Source: Frischella japonica
GTDB taxonomy: Bacteria > Pseudomonadota > Gammaproteobacteria > Enterobacterales > Orbaceae
Direction of reading: 5' to 3'
NCBI RefSeq assembly: GCF_014489845.1
Contig: NZ_JABURY010000014.1
Span: 1-59,630 of the forward strand
DNA: 59,630 bases
Positions 49,138-59,630 of the stretch are shown in pieces. The notes beneath the pieces were generated by a model that ran no database searches, was not told where the DNA came from, and saw nothing but the letters and a program-made list of their open reading frames with translations. Position 1 is the stretch's first letter, and each line of letters opens with the position of its first letter. A program made the translations under genes and the position numbers.

Positions 49138-49605
49138 CTATTCTAAGGCTTGATCAATAACGTCATAAACATCTTCTTTAGTATGACATTGAACAAATTT
49201 GTCTAAATTTATTCCAGTTTCACTGTTTTCATCTTCCAACGCTTGAGTCACTTCCATCAATCCAGCCATATGTTTATCCGAATCACTACCAGCTAGTGTG
49301 ATTAATACTTTAACTGGTTCATCTTCACCATCAAAAAGAACCGGTTCTTTTAAAGTAACTAAGGCAAATGCAGTGCGATTAACGCCATCTTCAGGACGTG
49401 CATGTGGCATGGCAAAGCCTGGGGCTATAATAATATAAGGTCCCATTTTCTCTACGCAGTTAATGATGGCGTCATAATAAGCCGCTTCAATTGCACCCGA
49501 TTTCACTAACATATCAGTACCTAGTTTTACTGCTTCTTGCCAATTACTTGCCGAAGCACCAAGTAAAATAGAATCGTTTTCAATTAGTGATTGTTTTAAT
49601 GCCAT
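49138..49605 (-). CDS. ulaC: Ascorbate-specific PTS IIA component UlaC
   Basis: A 155-residue PTS EIIA of the mannitol/fructose type. The phosphorylated histidine is His68 in [12 protein letters not shown]. It passes phosphate from HPr to the IIB domain of the neighbouring transporter. E. coli UlaC has 154 residues. It lies 31 bp after the IIC-IIB gene. Confidence 0.96.
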   Translation of the reverse strand: MALKQSLIENDSILLGASASNWQEAVKLGTDMLVKSGAIEAAYYDAIINCVEKMGPYIIIAPGFAMPHARPEDGVNRTAFALVTLKEPVLFDGEDEPVKVLITLAGSDSDKHMAGLMEVTQALEDENSETGINLDKFVQCHTKEDVYDVIDQALE

Positions 49606-49636
49606 ATCCCATTTCTCCCCAAAATATTATTCGTTG

Positions 49637-51421
49637 TTAGTTCTGTTGTTTTTGATTAACTTGCTGAATCAACTCAATCAATTCATCACCAAATGTATTA
49701 GGATTGAGCATGTTTTGCACACCAAGTGCAAATTGATTTTCGCCCACTTCAATCTCATGTGATAAATGTTTAGATGAAACAATGATATCTACATTATTTA
49801 AACGTGATTTGTAATCAGTGACCGCACAAGAATCCATAACATTGGCAATGCCTTTATTATCAAGGTAATTAGCTATTTTCATTTTCATCATCATTGAGGA
49901 ACCTTGACCACTCCCACATACCGCTAAGATTCTAATTGGTCGTGTTTCAGTTTGATTCACTTCATTTAATTTACTAAGTACTGCTGGATTTTGATCTTCT
50001 GTAGCATCTGCTTCATCATCATTAACTTTATTTTGTGCATTGGTAGCTTCTTCTAAACGTAGTGCTTTGGCAGCAAAAAACATATAGACCAATGATAAAG
50101 CGATTAATACATAGATAAATAGATGAGAAATGGATAAACCTTGTAAAATTGGTGGGAATAAAATAGCCCAGTCAGCCATCCCCATCCAAGCTGGAATAGG
50201 TGTACCGTTTTGTAAGAAAATATCTAATGCCCAAGCTGAACCAAGTACTTCAATAATCCCCATCACAAAACAGATTTTCATTACTGCTTTCCAACCACCA
50301 AAGTGATTCGCAAACACCCCAATAGTTGCATTTGAGAAGAACATTGGAATAAAACCAGGAATAATCATAATCGGTGATTGGCAACCTAATAAGATACCAA
50401 TAGCCACAAACTGACCTAATGCCCCCCAAATAAAGCCAAATACCATAGCATTCGGTGAAAAAGCATAGATAGCTGCACAATCAATCGCCAAGACGGCATT
50501 AGGAATTAATTTTTCAGAAATACCTTTAAAAGCTTCAGATAATTCTGCAACAAACATACGTACGCCGCCAACAATAACTTGAATTGCCACAGCAAATTTT
50601 AAGCCGGTCTCAAGAATATAAATGGTCCAGTGCGTTTTACCAGCCATAACTTGTAAGTCATATAAACCAAAAGATAACAGAATAATACCGAAAAAGAATG
50701 TCATGACGATGGTTGTTGCAGCGATACTATCATGAAAAATATGTAACCATTTTGGTAATTTTAAATTATCAACAGAATCATTTTTATCACCTAACTTTGG
50801 AGCTAATTTGACTGCAATCCATGAACCTAATTGTTGTTGATGTCCGATCGAAAAACCAGCCCCACCAGTAACCGCTTGAGTCGGCTTAAACATCATGTTG
50901 GAGAAGATCCCCCAATATAATGCAATGATAATGGCACTATATATGATGGTTTCCCACATACTAAAACCGAAAAGATAGTAAAATAGTACAATTAAACCAA
51001 CTTGTTGAAACATGATATGTCCGGTAAGCATAATGGTACGAATACCGGTTATGCGGCGAAATAACACTAACACGATATTAAACGCTAAGGCTAATAAAAC
51101 GGCGTAACCTACCCATGAGTAATTATCTCCCATGCCTTGTTCTACCGCTACCATTGAAGCATAGGTATCAATAATAGAACCATCAATATGATGATATTCA
51201 GAAAGCTTTTCAATTACTGGTTTAAATGTTGATACCAAAACACCTGAACCCACTTGTAACAACATGAATCCGACAATTGTTTTAATTGTTCCTTTGATAA
51301 CAGTTGTTACATCTTTTTTAAGTAAACAGTAGCCTAAACAAGTTACTAAACCTAATAACAATGGAGCTTTAGTCATCACTTGACTATAGAAAATGTAAAA
51401 CACACTATAAATTGTTTCCAT
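49637..51421 (-). CDS. ulaA: Fused ascorbate PTS IIC-IIB transporter (UlaA-UlaB)
   Basis: A 594-residue fusion. Residues 1 to about 460 are the membrane IIC component like UlaA (many hydrophobic helices; [31 protein letters not shown] and [19 protein letters not shown]). A charged linker ([17 protein letters not shown]) joins it to a IIB domain with the phosphocysteine Cys502 in [13 protein letters not shown]. In E. coli these are two proteins, UlaA and UlaB. It imports L-ascorbate as L-ascorbate 6-phosphate. It is the first gene of the minus-strand ula operon, preceded by a CRP box. Confidence 0.95.
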   Translation of the reverse strand: METIYSVFYIFYSQVMTKAPLLLGLVTCLGYCLLKKDVTTVIKGTIKTIVGFMLLQVGSGVLVSTFKPVIEKLSEYHHIDGSIIDTYASMVAVEQGMGDNYSWVGYAVLLALAFNIVLVLFRRITGIRTIMLTGHIMFQQVGLIVLFYYLFGFSMWETIIYSAIIIALYWGIFSNMMFKPTQAVTGGAGFSIGHQQQLGSWIAVKLAPKLGDKNDSVDNLKLPKWLHIFHDSIAATTIVMTFFFGIILLSFGLYDLQVMAGKTHWTIYILETGLKFAVAIQVIVGGVRMFVAELSEAFKGISEKLIPNAVLAIDCAAIYAFSPNAMVFGFIWGALGQFVAIGILLGCQSPIMIIPGFIPMFFSNATIGVFANHFGGWKAVMKICFVMGIIEVLGSAWALDIFLQNGTPIPAWMGMADWAILFPPILQGLSISHLFIYVLIALSLVYMFFAAKALRLEEATNAQNKVNDDEADATEDQNPAVLSKLNEVNQTETRPIRILAVCGSGQGSSMMMKMKIANYLDNKGIANVMDSCAVTDYKSRLNNVDIIVSSKHLSHEIEVGENQFALGVQNMLNPNTFGDELIELIQQVNQKQQN

Positions 51422-51533
51422 ATTGCCTCACCTTGTTTCTTTTTTTTATTTAAAAAAAAATCGTTAGTTACATAACATTAATTATATTTAGCGCACCCTC
51501 TCTCATTTTCGCGCTTATGACTTAAACACCACA

Positions 51534-51561
51534 ATGATAACAATCAAATTAAATCACTCAA
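51534..51561 (-). promoter_or_regulatory. Candidate ulaA operon promoter
   Basis: On the minus strand TTGAGT (51561-51556), 16 bases, TATCAT (51539-51534). The expected start near 51527 puts the CRP box at about -60, a typical class I position. The -10 box lies within an AATGATAACAATCA motif that may bind UlaR. Confidence 0.4.
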
Positions 51562-51578
51562 TGATTATTTATGATTAT

Positions 51579-51594
51579 TGTGATAACAATCACG
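51579..51594. promoter_or_regulatory. CRP-binding site in the ula control region
   Basis: TGTGATAACAATCACG matches TGTGA-N6-TCACA at nine of ten conserved positions. It lies between the divergent arms. The E. coli ula regulon is CRP-dependent, which supports the call. Confidence 0.8.
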
Positions 51595-51679
51595 ATTAGG
51601 TTATTTATTTATATTTTCATATGTAATTTCTATAGACATGTTGTCAAATATGAACTTAAATGTATTTAACATTAAATGA

Positions 51680-51708
51680 TTGACAATGATAACTATTAAC
51701 AATAAAAT
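51680..51708 (+). promoter_or_regulatory. Candidate ulaR-ulaG promoter
   Basis: A consensus TTGACA (51680-51685), a 17-base spacer and TAAAAT (51703-51708) lie 68 bp before the ulaR start. The spacer holds AATGATAACTATTA, a variant of the motif found at the other arm, so repression by promoter occlusion is plausible. Confidence 0.65.
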
Positions 51709-51735
51709 CATAAGTAATCATAAAGCAGATTATTA

Positions 51736-51754
51736 CAATCATTTTAAATGATTG
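51736..51754. promoter_or_regulatory. Palindromic candidate UlaR operator
   Basis: CAATCATTT, one base, AAATGATTG is a perfect 19-bp palindrome just before ulaR. The half AAATGATTG recurs at 51674-51682. This suggests an operator for the locally encoded DeoR-type repressor; it is inferred from position and repetition. Confidence 0.5.
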
Positions 51755-51776
51755 ATAACATAGGTTTTTATACATT

Positions 51777-52544
51777 ATGGTCATGAATGAAGCCAAAAGG
51801 CACGAAGATATTGTTAAATTGATTGGCACGATGGAAAGTATTTCAGTCGTGGAATTAACTGAAATATTTAATATTTCTCCAGCTACAGCCCGACGCGACA
51901 TTGTAAAACTCGCAGATGCCGGTAAAGTTAAAAAAGTACGTAATGGTATTGTTAGAATCGAAGAAAAAAAACCAATTTGGTCACCATTAGATATTAATAA
52001 TACCGACAATTACCATGAAAAAGCACGAATTGCGATTAAAGCATCAACGTTAATTAAAGATGGTGAAAGCGTCATATTGAACTGTGGTTCGACAGCTTTT
52101 CTACTGGGTCGTGAATTATGCGGTAAAGACGTTAATATCATTACCAACTATTTTCCGCTAGCAAGTTATTTAATTGAACATGATCATGAGCACGTTACAA
52201 TCATTGGTGGACAATACAATAAGACGCAAAACATCATATTAAATCCTACCAGTGAGTTATCCGCAATTTATAGTGGCAATATTATGTTTACCAGTGGTAA
52301 ACAATTGACACCAGCAGGACTTTATAAAAGTGAAATTTTAACTGCTGTTTCTGAACAACAAATTTTAAATAATGCACAAAAATTAGTAGTTGTGGTGGAT
52401 AGTACAAAAGTTACTGAAAAAATTGGATCAGGTATGCTTTTTTGTCCAACCACCAAAATAGACGTAGTGATAACTGGCAAGTTAGCCGATAAATCCGTAG
52501 TAGAGAGTCTTAAACAACAAGGTGTTGAAATAATATTAGTATAA
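51777..52544 (+). CDS. ulaR: DeoR-family repressor of the ascorbate regulon, UlaR
   Basis: A 255-residue DeoR-type regulator (E. coli UlaR 251). The helix-turn-helix is in VVELTEIFNISPATARRDIV, followed by the UlaR-like KKVRNG. The sugar-phosphate sensing domain includes VILNCGSTAFLLGRELCGK and IIGGQYNKTQN. In E. coli, L-ascorbate 6-phosphate relieves repression. A second start (Met3, ATG at 51783) would fit E. coli slightly better. ulaG follows 25 bp downstream. In E. coli ulaR is separated from ulaG but adjacent, so the order here is similar and more compact. Confidence 0.95.
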   Translation: MVMNEAKRHEDIVKLIGTMESISVVELTEIFNISPATARRDIVKLADAGKVKKVRNGIVRIEEKKPIWSPLDINNTDNYHEKARIAIKASTLIKDGESVILNCGSTAFLLGRELCGKDVNIITNYFPLASYLIEHDHEHVTIIGGQYNKTQNIILNPTSELSAIYSGNIMFTSGKQLTPAGLYKSEILTAVSEQQILNNAQKLVVVVDSTKVTEKIGSGMLFCPTTKIDVVITGKLADKSVVESLKQQGVEIILV

Positions 52545-52569
52545 TTTTAATAATGATAAGGATTGAAAT

Positions 52570-53637
52570 ATGAGTAAAGTTAATGAAATTACACGCGAAT
52601 CCTGGATTTTGAGTACTTTTCCAGAATGGGGAACTTGGTTAAATGAAGAAATTGAAGCAACTAAAGTGGCTCCTAACACTTTCTCAATGTGGTGGCTGGG
52701 TTGTACCGGTATTTGGCTCAAATCAGCGGGTAATACAAATATTTCTGTAGATTTTTGGTGTGGTACGGGTAAACGTACTCATGCTAATCCTTGGATGAAA
52801 AAACAACATCAAATGATGCGTATGGGTGGCGTACGTGAACTACAACCTAACTTACGTACTACACCATTTGTCCTAGATCCTTTTGCAATCAAAGAAGTCG
52901 ATGCCATAATGGCTACCCATGATCACGCCGATCATATTGATGTAAATGTGGCAGCCGCAGTATTACAAAATTGTAGCGATAATGTCAAATTTATTGGACC
53001 AAAAGCATGTGTAGAGCTTTGGCAAAAATGGGGGGTACCTGCAGAACGATGTATTACCGCTCATGTCGGTGATATTATTGAAGTGGGCGATATTACTATT
53101 AAGGTGCTTGATTCATTTGATCGTACGTCATTAGTAACTTTACCGGAAGGGGTGTCATCGACAGATAAATCAATTTTAGATGGTATGGATGATCGCGCCG
53201 TCAATTATTTATTTGAAACCACTGGCGGTAATCTTTATCATTCGGGCGATTCTCATTATTCAAATTATTATGCTAAACATGGTAATGACCATAAAATCGA
53301 TGTTGCACTATTATCTTATGGTGAAAATCCACGTGGTGTGACTGATAAAATGACCTCTTCTGACATTATTCGTGCAGCGGAATCCCTTAATACTGAAGTC
53401 GTTATTCCATTCCATCATGATATTTGGGCAAACTTTCAAAGTGATACACGTGAAATCGAAGTCCTATGGAAGATGAAACGTGATCGTTTGCAATATAAAT
53501 TTGCACCATTTTTCTGGCAAGTTGGTGGAAAATATACCTATCCAACTGATAAAGGTCGTATGTATTATCAACATTATCGTGGATTTAGAGATATCTTTAC
53601 AGATGAACCTGAATTACCATATCGTTCATTCCTCTAA
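52570..53637 (+). CDS. ulaG: L-ascorbate-6-phosphate lactonase UlaG
   Basis: A 355-residue metallo-beta-lactamase-fold lactonase (E. coli UlaG 354). It hydrolyses L-ascorbate 6-phosphate to 3-keto-L-gulonate 6-phosphate, the first cytoplasmic step. Metal ligands are in [25 protein letters not shown] and [24 protein letters not shown] is family-typical. It is the second gene after ulaR and is followed by a clear terminator. Confidence 0.97.
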   Translation: MSKVNEITRESWILSTFPEWGTWLNEEIEATKVAPNTFSMWWLGCTGIWLKSAGNTNISVDFWCGTGKRTHANPWMKKQHQMMRMGGVRELQPNLRTTPFVLDPFAIKEVDAIMATHDHADHIDVNVAAAVLQNCSDNVKFIGPKACVELWQKWGVPAERCITAHVGDIIEVGDITIKVLDSFDRTSLVTLPEGVSSTDKSILDGMDDRAVNYLFETTGGNLYHSGDSHYSNYYAKHGNDHKIDVALLSYGENPRGVTDKMTSSDIIRAAESLNTEVVIPFHHDIWANFQSDTREIEVLWKMKRDRLQYKFAPFFWQVGGKYTYPTDKGRMYYQHYRGFRDIFTDEPELPYRSFL

Positions 53638-53658
53638 TCCTTAACCACTGCAAGATAC

Positions 53659-53683
53659 AACCACTCTTAGGGGTGGTTTTTTA
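53659..53683 (+). terminator. Intrinsic terminator of ulaRG
   Basis: AACCACTC and GGGTGGTT (one G-T pair) flank a TTAG loop, followed by TTTTTT. Confidence 0.88.
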
Positions 53684-53902
53684 TGACATAATAATGAACA
53701 CACGTATTTATAAATATAAACAAACTATCCTGATAATTTGTTTTTACTAAACAAACGACTATTTGATTTCATAAATTTTTCGTCATTTACCATATCAACC
53801 ACAAAAAACATAACTTATTGTAAAATAACACAATTTTTATTGCTATTATATACAAAACCATGTAACATCAAATTACGTTAACTGTTTGATATATTTAATG
53901 TT

Positions 53903-54181
53903 ATGAAAAAGTTTCTTAAAATCCTTTCTGTTATTGCATCTGTTTTAGGGGGTCTCGCTGTTATTAACGGTGTGATCTGTTTTATTATCATTATGGTCAA
54001 TCTATTTAATGGTTATAATCCATCTTTGTACATCATTGATCAATTATTCTTTATCCTTGAAATTTACCTTCTTTTTGCTGCCGTTAGTGTGATGGTATTT
54101 TTGCAAAGCCTTTGGGTGTATTATCAGATTACCAGCAAAAAACCGAAATATAATCGTAGCGTTAAAACACATCAGAAATAG
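53903..54181 (+). CDS. Small two-helix membrane protein of unknown function
   Basis: A 92-residue protein with hydrophobic stretches at about residues 7-35 and 46-74, flanked by lysines (MKKFLK at the start, KKPKYNRSVKTHQK at the end). It is not recognised. It is a single-gene unit with its own terminator 9 bp after the stop. It is likely an inner-membrane protein with both ends in the cytoplasm. Confidence 0.55.
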   Translation: MKKFLKILSVIASVLGGLAVINGVICFIIIMVNLFNGYNPSLYIIDQLFFILEIYLLFAAVSVMVFLQSLWVYYQITSKKPKYNRSVKTHQK

Positions 54182-54189
54182 TAATTTAT

Positions 54190-54218
54190 GGTGTCGCTAA
54201 GACACCTTCTATTTTTTC
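54190..54218 (+). terminator. Intrinsic terminator of the small membrane protein gene
   Basis: GGTGTC and GACACC flank a five-base loop, followed by TTCTATTTTTT. Confidence 0.85.
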
Positions 54219-54435
54219 TCGTGTATTATGAACACTAACTTTCACACTATCGTAACGCATAAATGCGCTAACACATTCAAAAATAATCATTTTTTCCTAA
54301 TAACCAAAAAATATCATGTCAATAAAATTAAGCATTTGATGTTCTGGTCCTTTTTATGCTGAATGGGTTTCCAAGGGGTACTTTTACAAGATTAAAAACC
54401 AAATTTACCACTTTTTAAAATAGTTTTAGCTATTT

Positions 54436-54456
54436 TTTTGTGACAACGTCACAAAA
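54436..54456. promoter_or_regulatory. 21-bp palindrome upstream of aspT
   Basis: TTTTGTGAC and GTCACAAAA form perfect arms around AAC. The half-sites are CRP-like (TGTGA and TCACA) but the spacing is five instead of six bases. Either a CRP-related regulator with another spacing or an unrelated repressor may bind. It lies 240 bp before the start codon. Confidence 0.5.
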
Positions 54457-54694
54457 CGCGTTCTTTAATAAATATTAATCACAATTCTATTTTTTAAAAT
54501 CAATTCCCCTTTTTTTTAAAAAAATATCAATGAGGTAACGCTTTAAATATCGAATTAAAACTTAATATTTATTAAAAAATGTGAATTTTTAATACTGATT
54601 TTCGGTTAAATAAAATTCAGGTAATTAATAAAAATATCAGGGATACAAACAATTCACTATTTCTTGATTCATTTTAGTATTTGTGGAGGATAAA

Positions 54695-56395
54695 ATGCTG
54701 CAATGGCTGTCACATTGGATTATGGCTGGGCTGAAAAGCTCACCTGAAATTCTGTTATTTTTATCATTAAGTCTAGGTTACTTAATTGGGAATATCCGAA
54801 TAGGAAAATTTCAATTAGGTGGTGTCGCTGGATCATTACTGGTTGCAGTAGGGTTTAGTTTGTTAGGTGTCACGATCGATGCTGGCGTAAAAGCCGTTCT
54901 ATTTGCCCTATTTATCTATGCGGTTGGTTTCGAAAGTGGTCCACAATTTTTCCGTTCTCTAGGTGTAAAAACTTTACGTGAGATCTTTTTAGCGTTATTT
55001 ATTGCCATTGCTGGACTAATCACAGTGTTGGTGTTAGCAAAAATCTTCCATCTTGACAAAGGGTTAGCTGCAGGACTTGCGGCTGGAGGATTAACGCAAT
55101 CAGCCATTATGGGTACAGCATCAGATGCTTTAAATCAATTAGGCTTAATGCCCGAAAAACTTAGTCGATACCAAAGTAATATTACTATTGGTTATGCAGT
55201 GACTTACATTTTTGGATCGTTAGGCGCGATTATTGTTTGTGTTAATATTCTACCCAAAATCATGGGGAGAGATATCCGTGATGATGCGATGAAAGCACAA
55301 GCTGAACAATTGAATGGATCAGTCGTGTTAGGCAGTAATCAACATTTAGCTTTATCTGATATTACTGGTCGACTATATCAAGTCAATCACCTAATGAAAC
55401 AATCTGTTGCACAAATTGAGAAAAAATATGATGGCATCAGCATTGAGCGCATAAAACGAGGCAGAAAAATTATTGAAGTTTCATCTGAAACGACTTTAAA
55501 GCTGAAAGATATTGTTTTAGTTGTCGGTCATCGCAATGCTATCCTCAAAGCAAGTTCACAATTTGGAACAGAATTAAATTCAGCTTCAGGTATGGATTTT
55601 GTGATGAATACGCAGGATGTTGAAATGCGTAATACCCAATATGTTGGGCAGAGTCTAACGAAAGTTCTCTCTTCTGACGAAGTGATGAAATTTAAACATG
55701 GCATTTACTTGCTTGCGATACACCGTGACGGTGAATCACTTCCACTAACTGGTGATATTCATTTACAGCTTGGTGATGTAATAACCATATATGGTGCTGA
55801 TAGTGATTTAAAACGTGTTGTTGATCGCATTGGTGCACCCATTACCAAAAGCGGAAAAACTGACTGGATTTTTCATGGTTTAGGTTTAGTTGTCGGTTTA
55901 ATTATTGGTCTTATTGTTTTACGTATTGGTGAAATTCCAGTCACATTAGGTGCTGGTGGTGGTGCACTGTTATCTGGTTTATTGTTTGGTTGGTACCGTT
56001 CACGCCATCAAACTATCGGTAATATCCCATCAGGTGCCCTGCAATTACTTAAAGACTTTGGCTTAGCTGGATTTGTCGTCGTAATTGGTTTAAGTTCAGG
56101 ACTTGAAGCAATTAATACGATTAAACAACAAGGACTTTCACTCTTTTTAATTGGTATTGTGGTCACATTGCTTCCAATGATACTAGCTATCTACTTCGGA
56201 AAATATGTACTGGGTTATCAAAACGCAGCTGTTTTTGCTGGTGCATTAGCTGGTGCCCGCAGTGCCAATCCTGCTTTTGGCGAAGTGCTTAACAAAGCCG
56301 GTAACGCTACCCCTACTAATTCTTTTGTAATTACTTATGCCTTAGCTAATGTGTTTTTAACATTGCTCGGCCCATTAGTTATTGCATTTGCTTAA
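54695..56395 (+). CDS. aspT: Aspartate:alanine antiporter AspT family
   Basis: A 566-residue transporter of the AAE family. I start at the ATG at 54695, with GGAGG nine bases upstream. A GTG 12 bases earlier overlaps that site and is not likely. Two blocks of membrane helices (about residues 10-185 and 390-566) flank a cytoplasmic region with two TrkA-C-like domains (about 210-380). GGLTQSAIMGTASDALNQLG and the mirrored GALAGARSANPAFGEVL are the repeated family motifs. The protein exchanges aspartate for alanine and is electrogenic. The decarboxylase gene follows 30 bp downstream. Confidence 0.9.
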   Translation: MLQWLSHWIMAGLKSSPEILLFLSLSLGYLIGNIRIGKFQLGGVAGSLLVAVGFSLLGVTIDAGVKAVLFALFIYAVGFESGPQFFRSLGVKTLREIFLALFIAIAGLITVLVLAKIFHLDKGLAAGLAAGGLTQSAIMGTASDALNQLGLMPEKLSRYQSNITIGYAVTYIFGSLGAIIVCVNILPKIMGRDIRDDAMKAQAEQLNGSVVLGSNQHLALSDITGRLYQVNHLMKQSVAQIEKKYDGISIERIKRGRKIIEVSSETTLKLKDIVLVVGHRNAILKASSQFGTELNSASGMDFVMNTQDVEMRNTQYVGQSLTKVLSSDEVMKFKHGIYLLAIHRDGESLPLTGDIHLQLGDVITIYGADSDLKRVVDRIGAPITKSGKTDWIFHGLGLVVGLIIGLIVLRIGEIPVTLGAGGGALLSGLLFGWYRSRHQTIGNIPSGALQLLKDFGLAGFVVVIGLSSGLEAINTIKQQGLSLFLIGIVVTLLPMILAIYFGKYVLGYQNAAVFAGALAGARSANPAFGEVLNKAGNATPTNSFVITYALANVFLTLLGPLVIAFA

Positions 56396-56413
56396 TTCAA
56401 ACTGTCAAAATAA

Positions 56414-58030
<1,617 letters not shown>

Positions 58031-58119
58031 TAATACAATAAGTAAAGCACTGGTTATTTTTCGCCATTAGATGAATGATTCCAAATACTAGAATAGGCAA
58101 AAAATTCTGGGTAATAATA

Positions 58120-58146
58120 TAGTGAATATGCAATGTATATTCACTA
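58120..58146. terminator. 10-bp inverted repeat between aspD and the FHA-like gene
   Basis: TAGTGAATAT and ATATTCACTA form a perfect stem with a seven-base loop between convergent genes. No clear T-tract follows, so termination is inferred from position. Confidence 0.5.
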
Positions 58147-58184
58147 TTAGTTAAAGCACTAATTTGAATTATTTTAATTAGCAA

Positions 58185-59630
58185 TTATCTAACATAATTA
58201 TTATATTCATCGACTATTAAAGAAGTTTCATTTTGACCCCAAATACTGCCATAATAATTATTCAACGTCTTAGCTTTAATTTTCAAAATATCATTGCTGT
58301 GTATTAAAGCATTTTGGTAATTGTTAACTTTTGTCGCTTCAATATAAAGATATTTTTCCGCGAAAAGTGTTGGTCTATATTCTTTATATTCTGAAGCAGC
58401 GAAATTATTTACTTCATCGGCTTTAATATTCACCCTTCCTCCCCTTAACCGACCATTTTCATAGTTGTTAAAGGCTTTTCCTGATCGTATGTTAATCCTA
58501 TTACCTCTAAGACTGCCATAATTTTCAATGTTACCCAAAGTTGTGATTCTTAATTCACCACCTGCTTCAATTTCTAATTTATTGATAAACGACGATTGCA
58601 ACTCTAAATATAAATCATTATAAGTTTTTAAATACCCATCTCCCATTAATGTATCCGCTTCAATACGTATACCATTCGCAGTCAAATTACTATTATCATT
58701 ATTAATGACTTTTGCAATAAGAATTAAATGATTACTTAATATTTTGACTGAAGTATTGTCTATAAAATCTGCCTCGAATCTCAGGTAGTTAAGTGGTTTA
58801 TCAATATCGGCATAACTGTTATCAAGATTGACTGCATTTATAATTAGACTCTGACCTGAGGATAATTTCGCAAATCGATTATTAACAGATCCAATAGAAT
58901 CAATATATATTTCATTACCCGCAGAAATTTTAGCATTTTCATTTATTAATTCTTTCAATCGTGATACATTATCTACTATATCGCCACCAGTAAATTCAAC
59001 GCTTTCATATGCTTCAATCACGGCATTTCGATTATGAATTGTCATTCCTTTCATTTTTACTTTATCTTTTATACATTTTATTTTTGAAGAAGTATTAACA
59101 ATATCATTGGCTACAATATGCATCACGTCTTGAGCGTTTAATGAACTATTTATGTTGAAAATTTTATCGCCTTTCATTTTTATTAAATCAGCAGATATGC
59201 TGATATCTTTATTATATAAATCATATACAAATAGCCAAATGCATTCGCCATTAAAATTTGTTGCTATGTTAGTCATCTTGGCACTGAAAATTTCCATTTC
59301 ATCAAAAACGTTCATAGTTGAATTGGTATTCGTAATTGAATCAGATAGAACTGTAACATTATAACCATAAAGAGAGGAATCACTATTAATAATCGAATCA
59401 AATACTTCTAAATTTAAATGACCTCTTGCATGAATATTTGTGTGATAGTTGCGGATATTTTTGATATCAAAACTTATGTCATTAGCTAATATCTCGCTTT
59501 GTTGGTTTTTAACCTCCTGCGCATCAATAATTAAATTCTTGTTTACATCAATACGTGTGTCTTCGTTACTGATATTTTCGCTTCTAATTCTCACGTTATT
59601 AGCTTTTATTTTACTCTGGTGATTGATAAT
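58185..59630 (-). CDS. Filamentous-haemagglutinin-like repeat protein, 3' part only
   Basis: The frame is open to the right edge of the window; the 12 codons before the first possible start (GTG at 59594) read IINHQSKIKANN and fit the same pattern. The gene therefore begins outside the window. About 480 residues are visible. They consist of imperfect repeats of about 20 residues with alternating beta-strands and N-rich turns (IDAQEVKNQQSEI, LEVFDSIINSDSSL, INIRSGKAFNNYENGRL). This pattern is typical of the beta-helix of TpsA exoproteins secreted by two-partner systems and of CdiA-type proteins. It ends inside a repeat (VDEYNNYVR) with no pretoxin or toxin domain. It may be an adhesin or the truncated remains of a larger protein. 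Confidence 0.75.
   Translation of the reverse strand: MINHQSKIKANNVRIRSENISNEDTRIDVNKNLIIDAQEVKNQQSEILANDISFDIKNIRNYHTNIHARGHLNLEVFDSIINSDSSLYGYNVTVLSDSITNTNSTMNVFDEMEIFSAKMTNIATNFNGECIWLFVYDLYNKDISISADLIKMKGDKIFNINSSLNAQDVMHIVANDIVNTSSKIKCIKDKVKMKGMTIHNRNAVIEAYESVEFTGGDIVDNVSRLKELINENAKISAGNEIYIDSIGSVNNRFAKLSSGQSLIINAVNLDNSYADIDKPLNYLRFEADFIDNTSVKILSNHLILIAKVINNDNSNLTANGIRIEADTLMGDGYLKTYNDLYLELQSSFINKLEIEAGGELRITTLGNIENYGSLRGNRINIRSGKAFNNYENGRLRGGRVNIKADEVNNFAASEYKEYRPTLFAEKYLYIEATKVNNYQNALIHSNDILKIKAKTLNNYYGSIWGQNETSLIVDEYNNYVR

Larger units (their letters stand above)
51422..51776. other. 355-bp ula divergent control region
   Basis: No gene is present. It holds a CRP box, candidate promoters for both arms and repeated AATGATAACAATCA and AAATGATTG motifs (separate entries). 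Confidence 0.8.
54182..54694. other. 513-bp gap upstream of aspT
   Basis: After the terminator the gap is AT-rich and without a gene. Its one clear structure is the palindrome at 54436-54456. The long gap suggests a regulated promoter or leader for aspT-aspD, but no certain -35/-10 pair can be given. Confidence 0.6.

Noticed and set aside
54436-54456. Standard CRP site upstream of aspT
   Set aside because: Half-sites match but the spacer is five bases, not six, so I list it as an unassigned palindrome.

Overview
The window is AT-rich chromosomal DNA from a gammaproteobacterium. Nearly every housekeeping protein is a full-length, closely alignable relative of an enterobacterial protein (HrpA, PykF, Ppk, Ppx, LolCDE, Mfd, CmoA/CmoB, Rnd, PbpC, UlaA-G). 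The base composition, gene order and an extra family of secreted proteins are not those of Escherichia. My best guess, an inference from gene content, is a member of the Orbaceae (Gilliamella-like insect gut symbiont). I found no rRNA, tRNA, CRISPR array, prophage or intact insertion sequence.

Layout. 1-450: decayed DNA with the C-terminal remnant of a short-chain dehydrogenase. 448-2302: an FNR-type regulator and a YdgH-like three-module DUF1471 protein, convergent with hrpA (2355-6257). 6258-7799: a small secreted orphan and a decayed reading frame. 7800-14441: hslJ, pykF and two paralogous secreted proteins. This block contains a segmental duplication in which the second copy keeps the pykF promoter, leader and first ~70 codons but has lost the rest. 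14442-18490: ppk-ppx followed by an H-NS family gene. 18508-21644: lolCDE on the minus strand, divergent from mfd and a YdgA-like gene (21936-26910). 26911-31000: a decayed transposon-like stretch, riboflavin synthase, a CrcB fluoride channel, RNase D and a membrane metallophosphoesterase. 30989-32819: cmoA and cmoB. 32985-41476: a 2009-residue membrane-anchored alpha-2-macroglobulin and pbpC. 41572-46379: a GST, a DHOD-like flavoprotein, a compact amidohydrolase, a candidate sRNA between two terminators, and a YjgR ATPase. 46742-53637: a complete L-ascorbate utilisation (ula) regulon with a fused IIC-IIB transporter. 53903-58030: a small membrane protein and an aspartate-alanine antiporter with aspartate 4-decarboxylase. 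58185-59630: the 3' end of a filamentous-haemagglutinin-like gene running off the window.

How the genes work together. The ula genes import and phosphorylate ascorbate, open the lactone, then decarboxylate and epimerise the product to D-xylulose 5-phosphate. A near-consensus CRP box, a consensus sigma70-type promoter and repeated operator-like motifs lie between the divergent arms. AspT and AspD form a two-gene decarboxylation cycle that consumes cytoplasmic protons and generates proton motive force. Ppk/Ppx make and degrade polyphosphate. LolCDE exports lipoproteins such as HslJ. The alpha-2-macroglobulin and PbpC are the classic envelope-protection pair.

The points most worth a second look are the decayed pykF duplication with its leader terminator, the paralogous secreted proteins with diverging C-termini, the minus-strand sRNA candidate at 44545-44700, and the membrane-anchored alpha-2-macroglobulin. 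I see no convincing wholly new multi-gene system.
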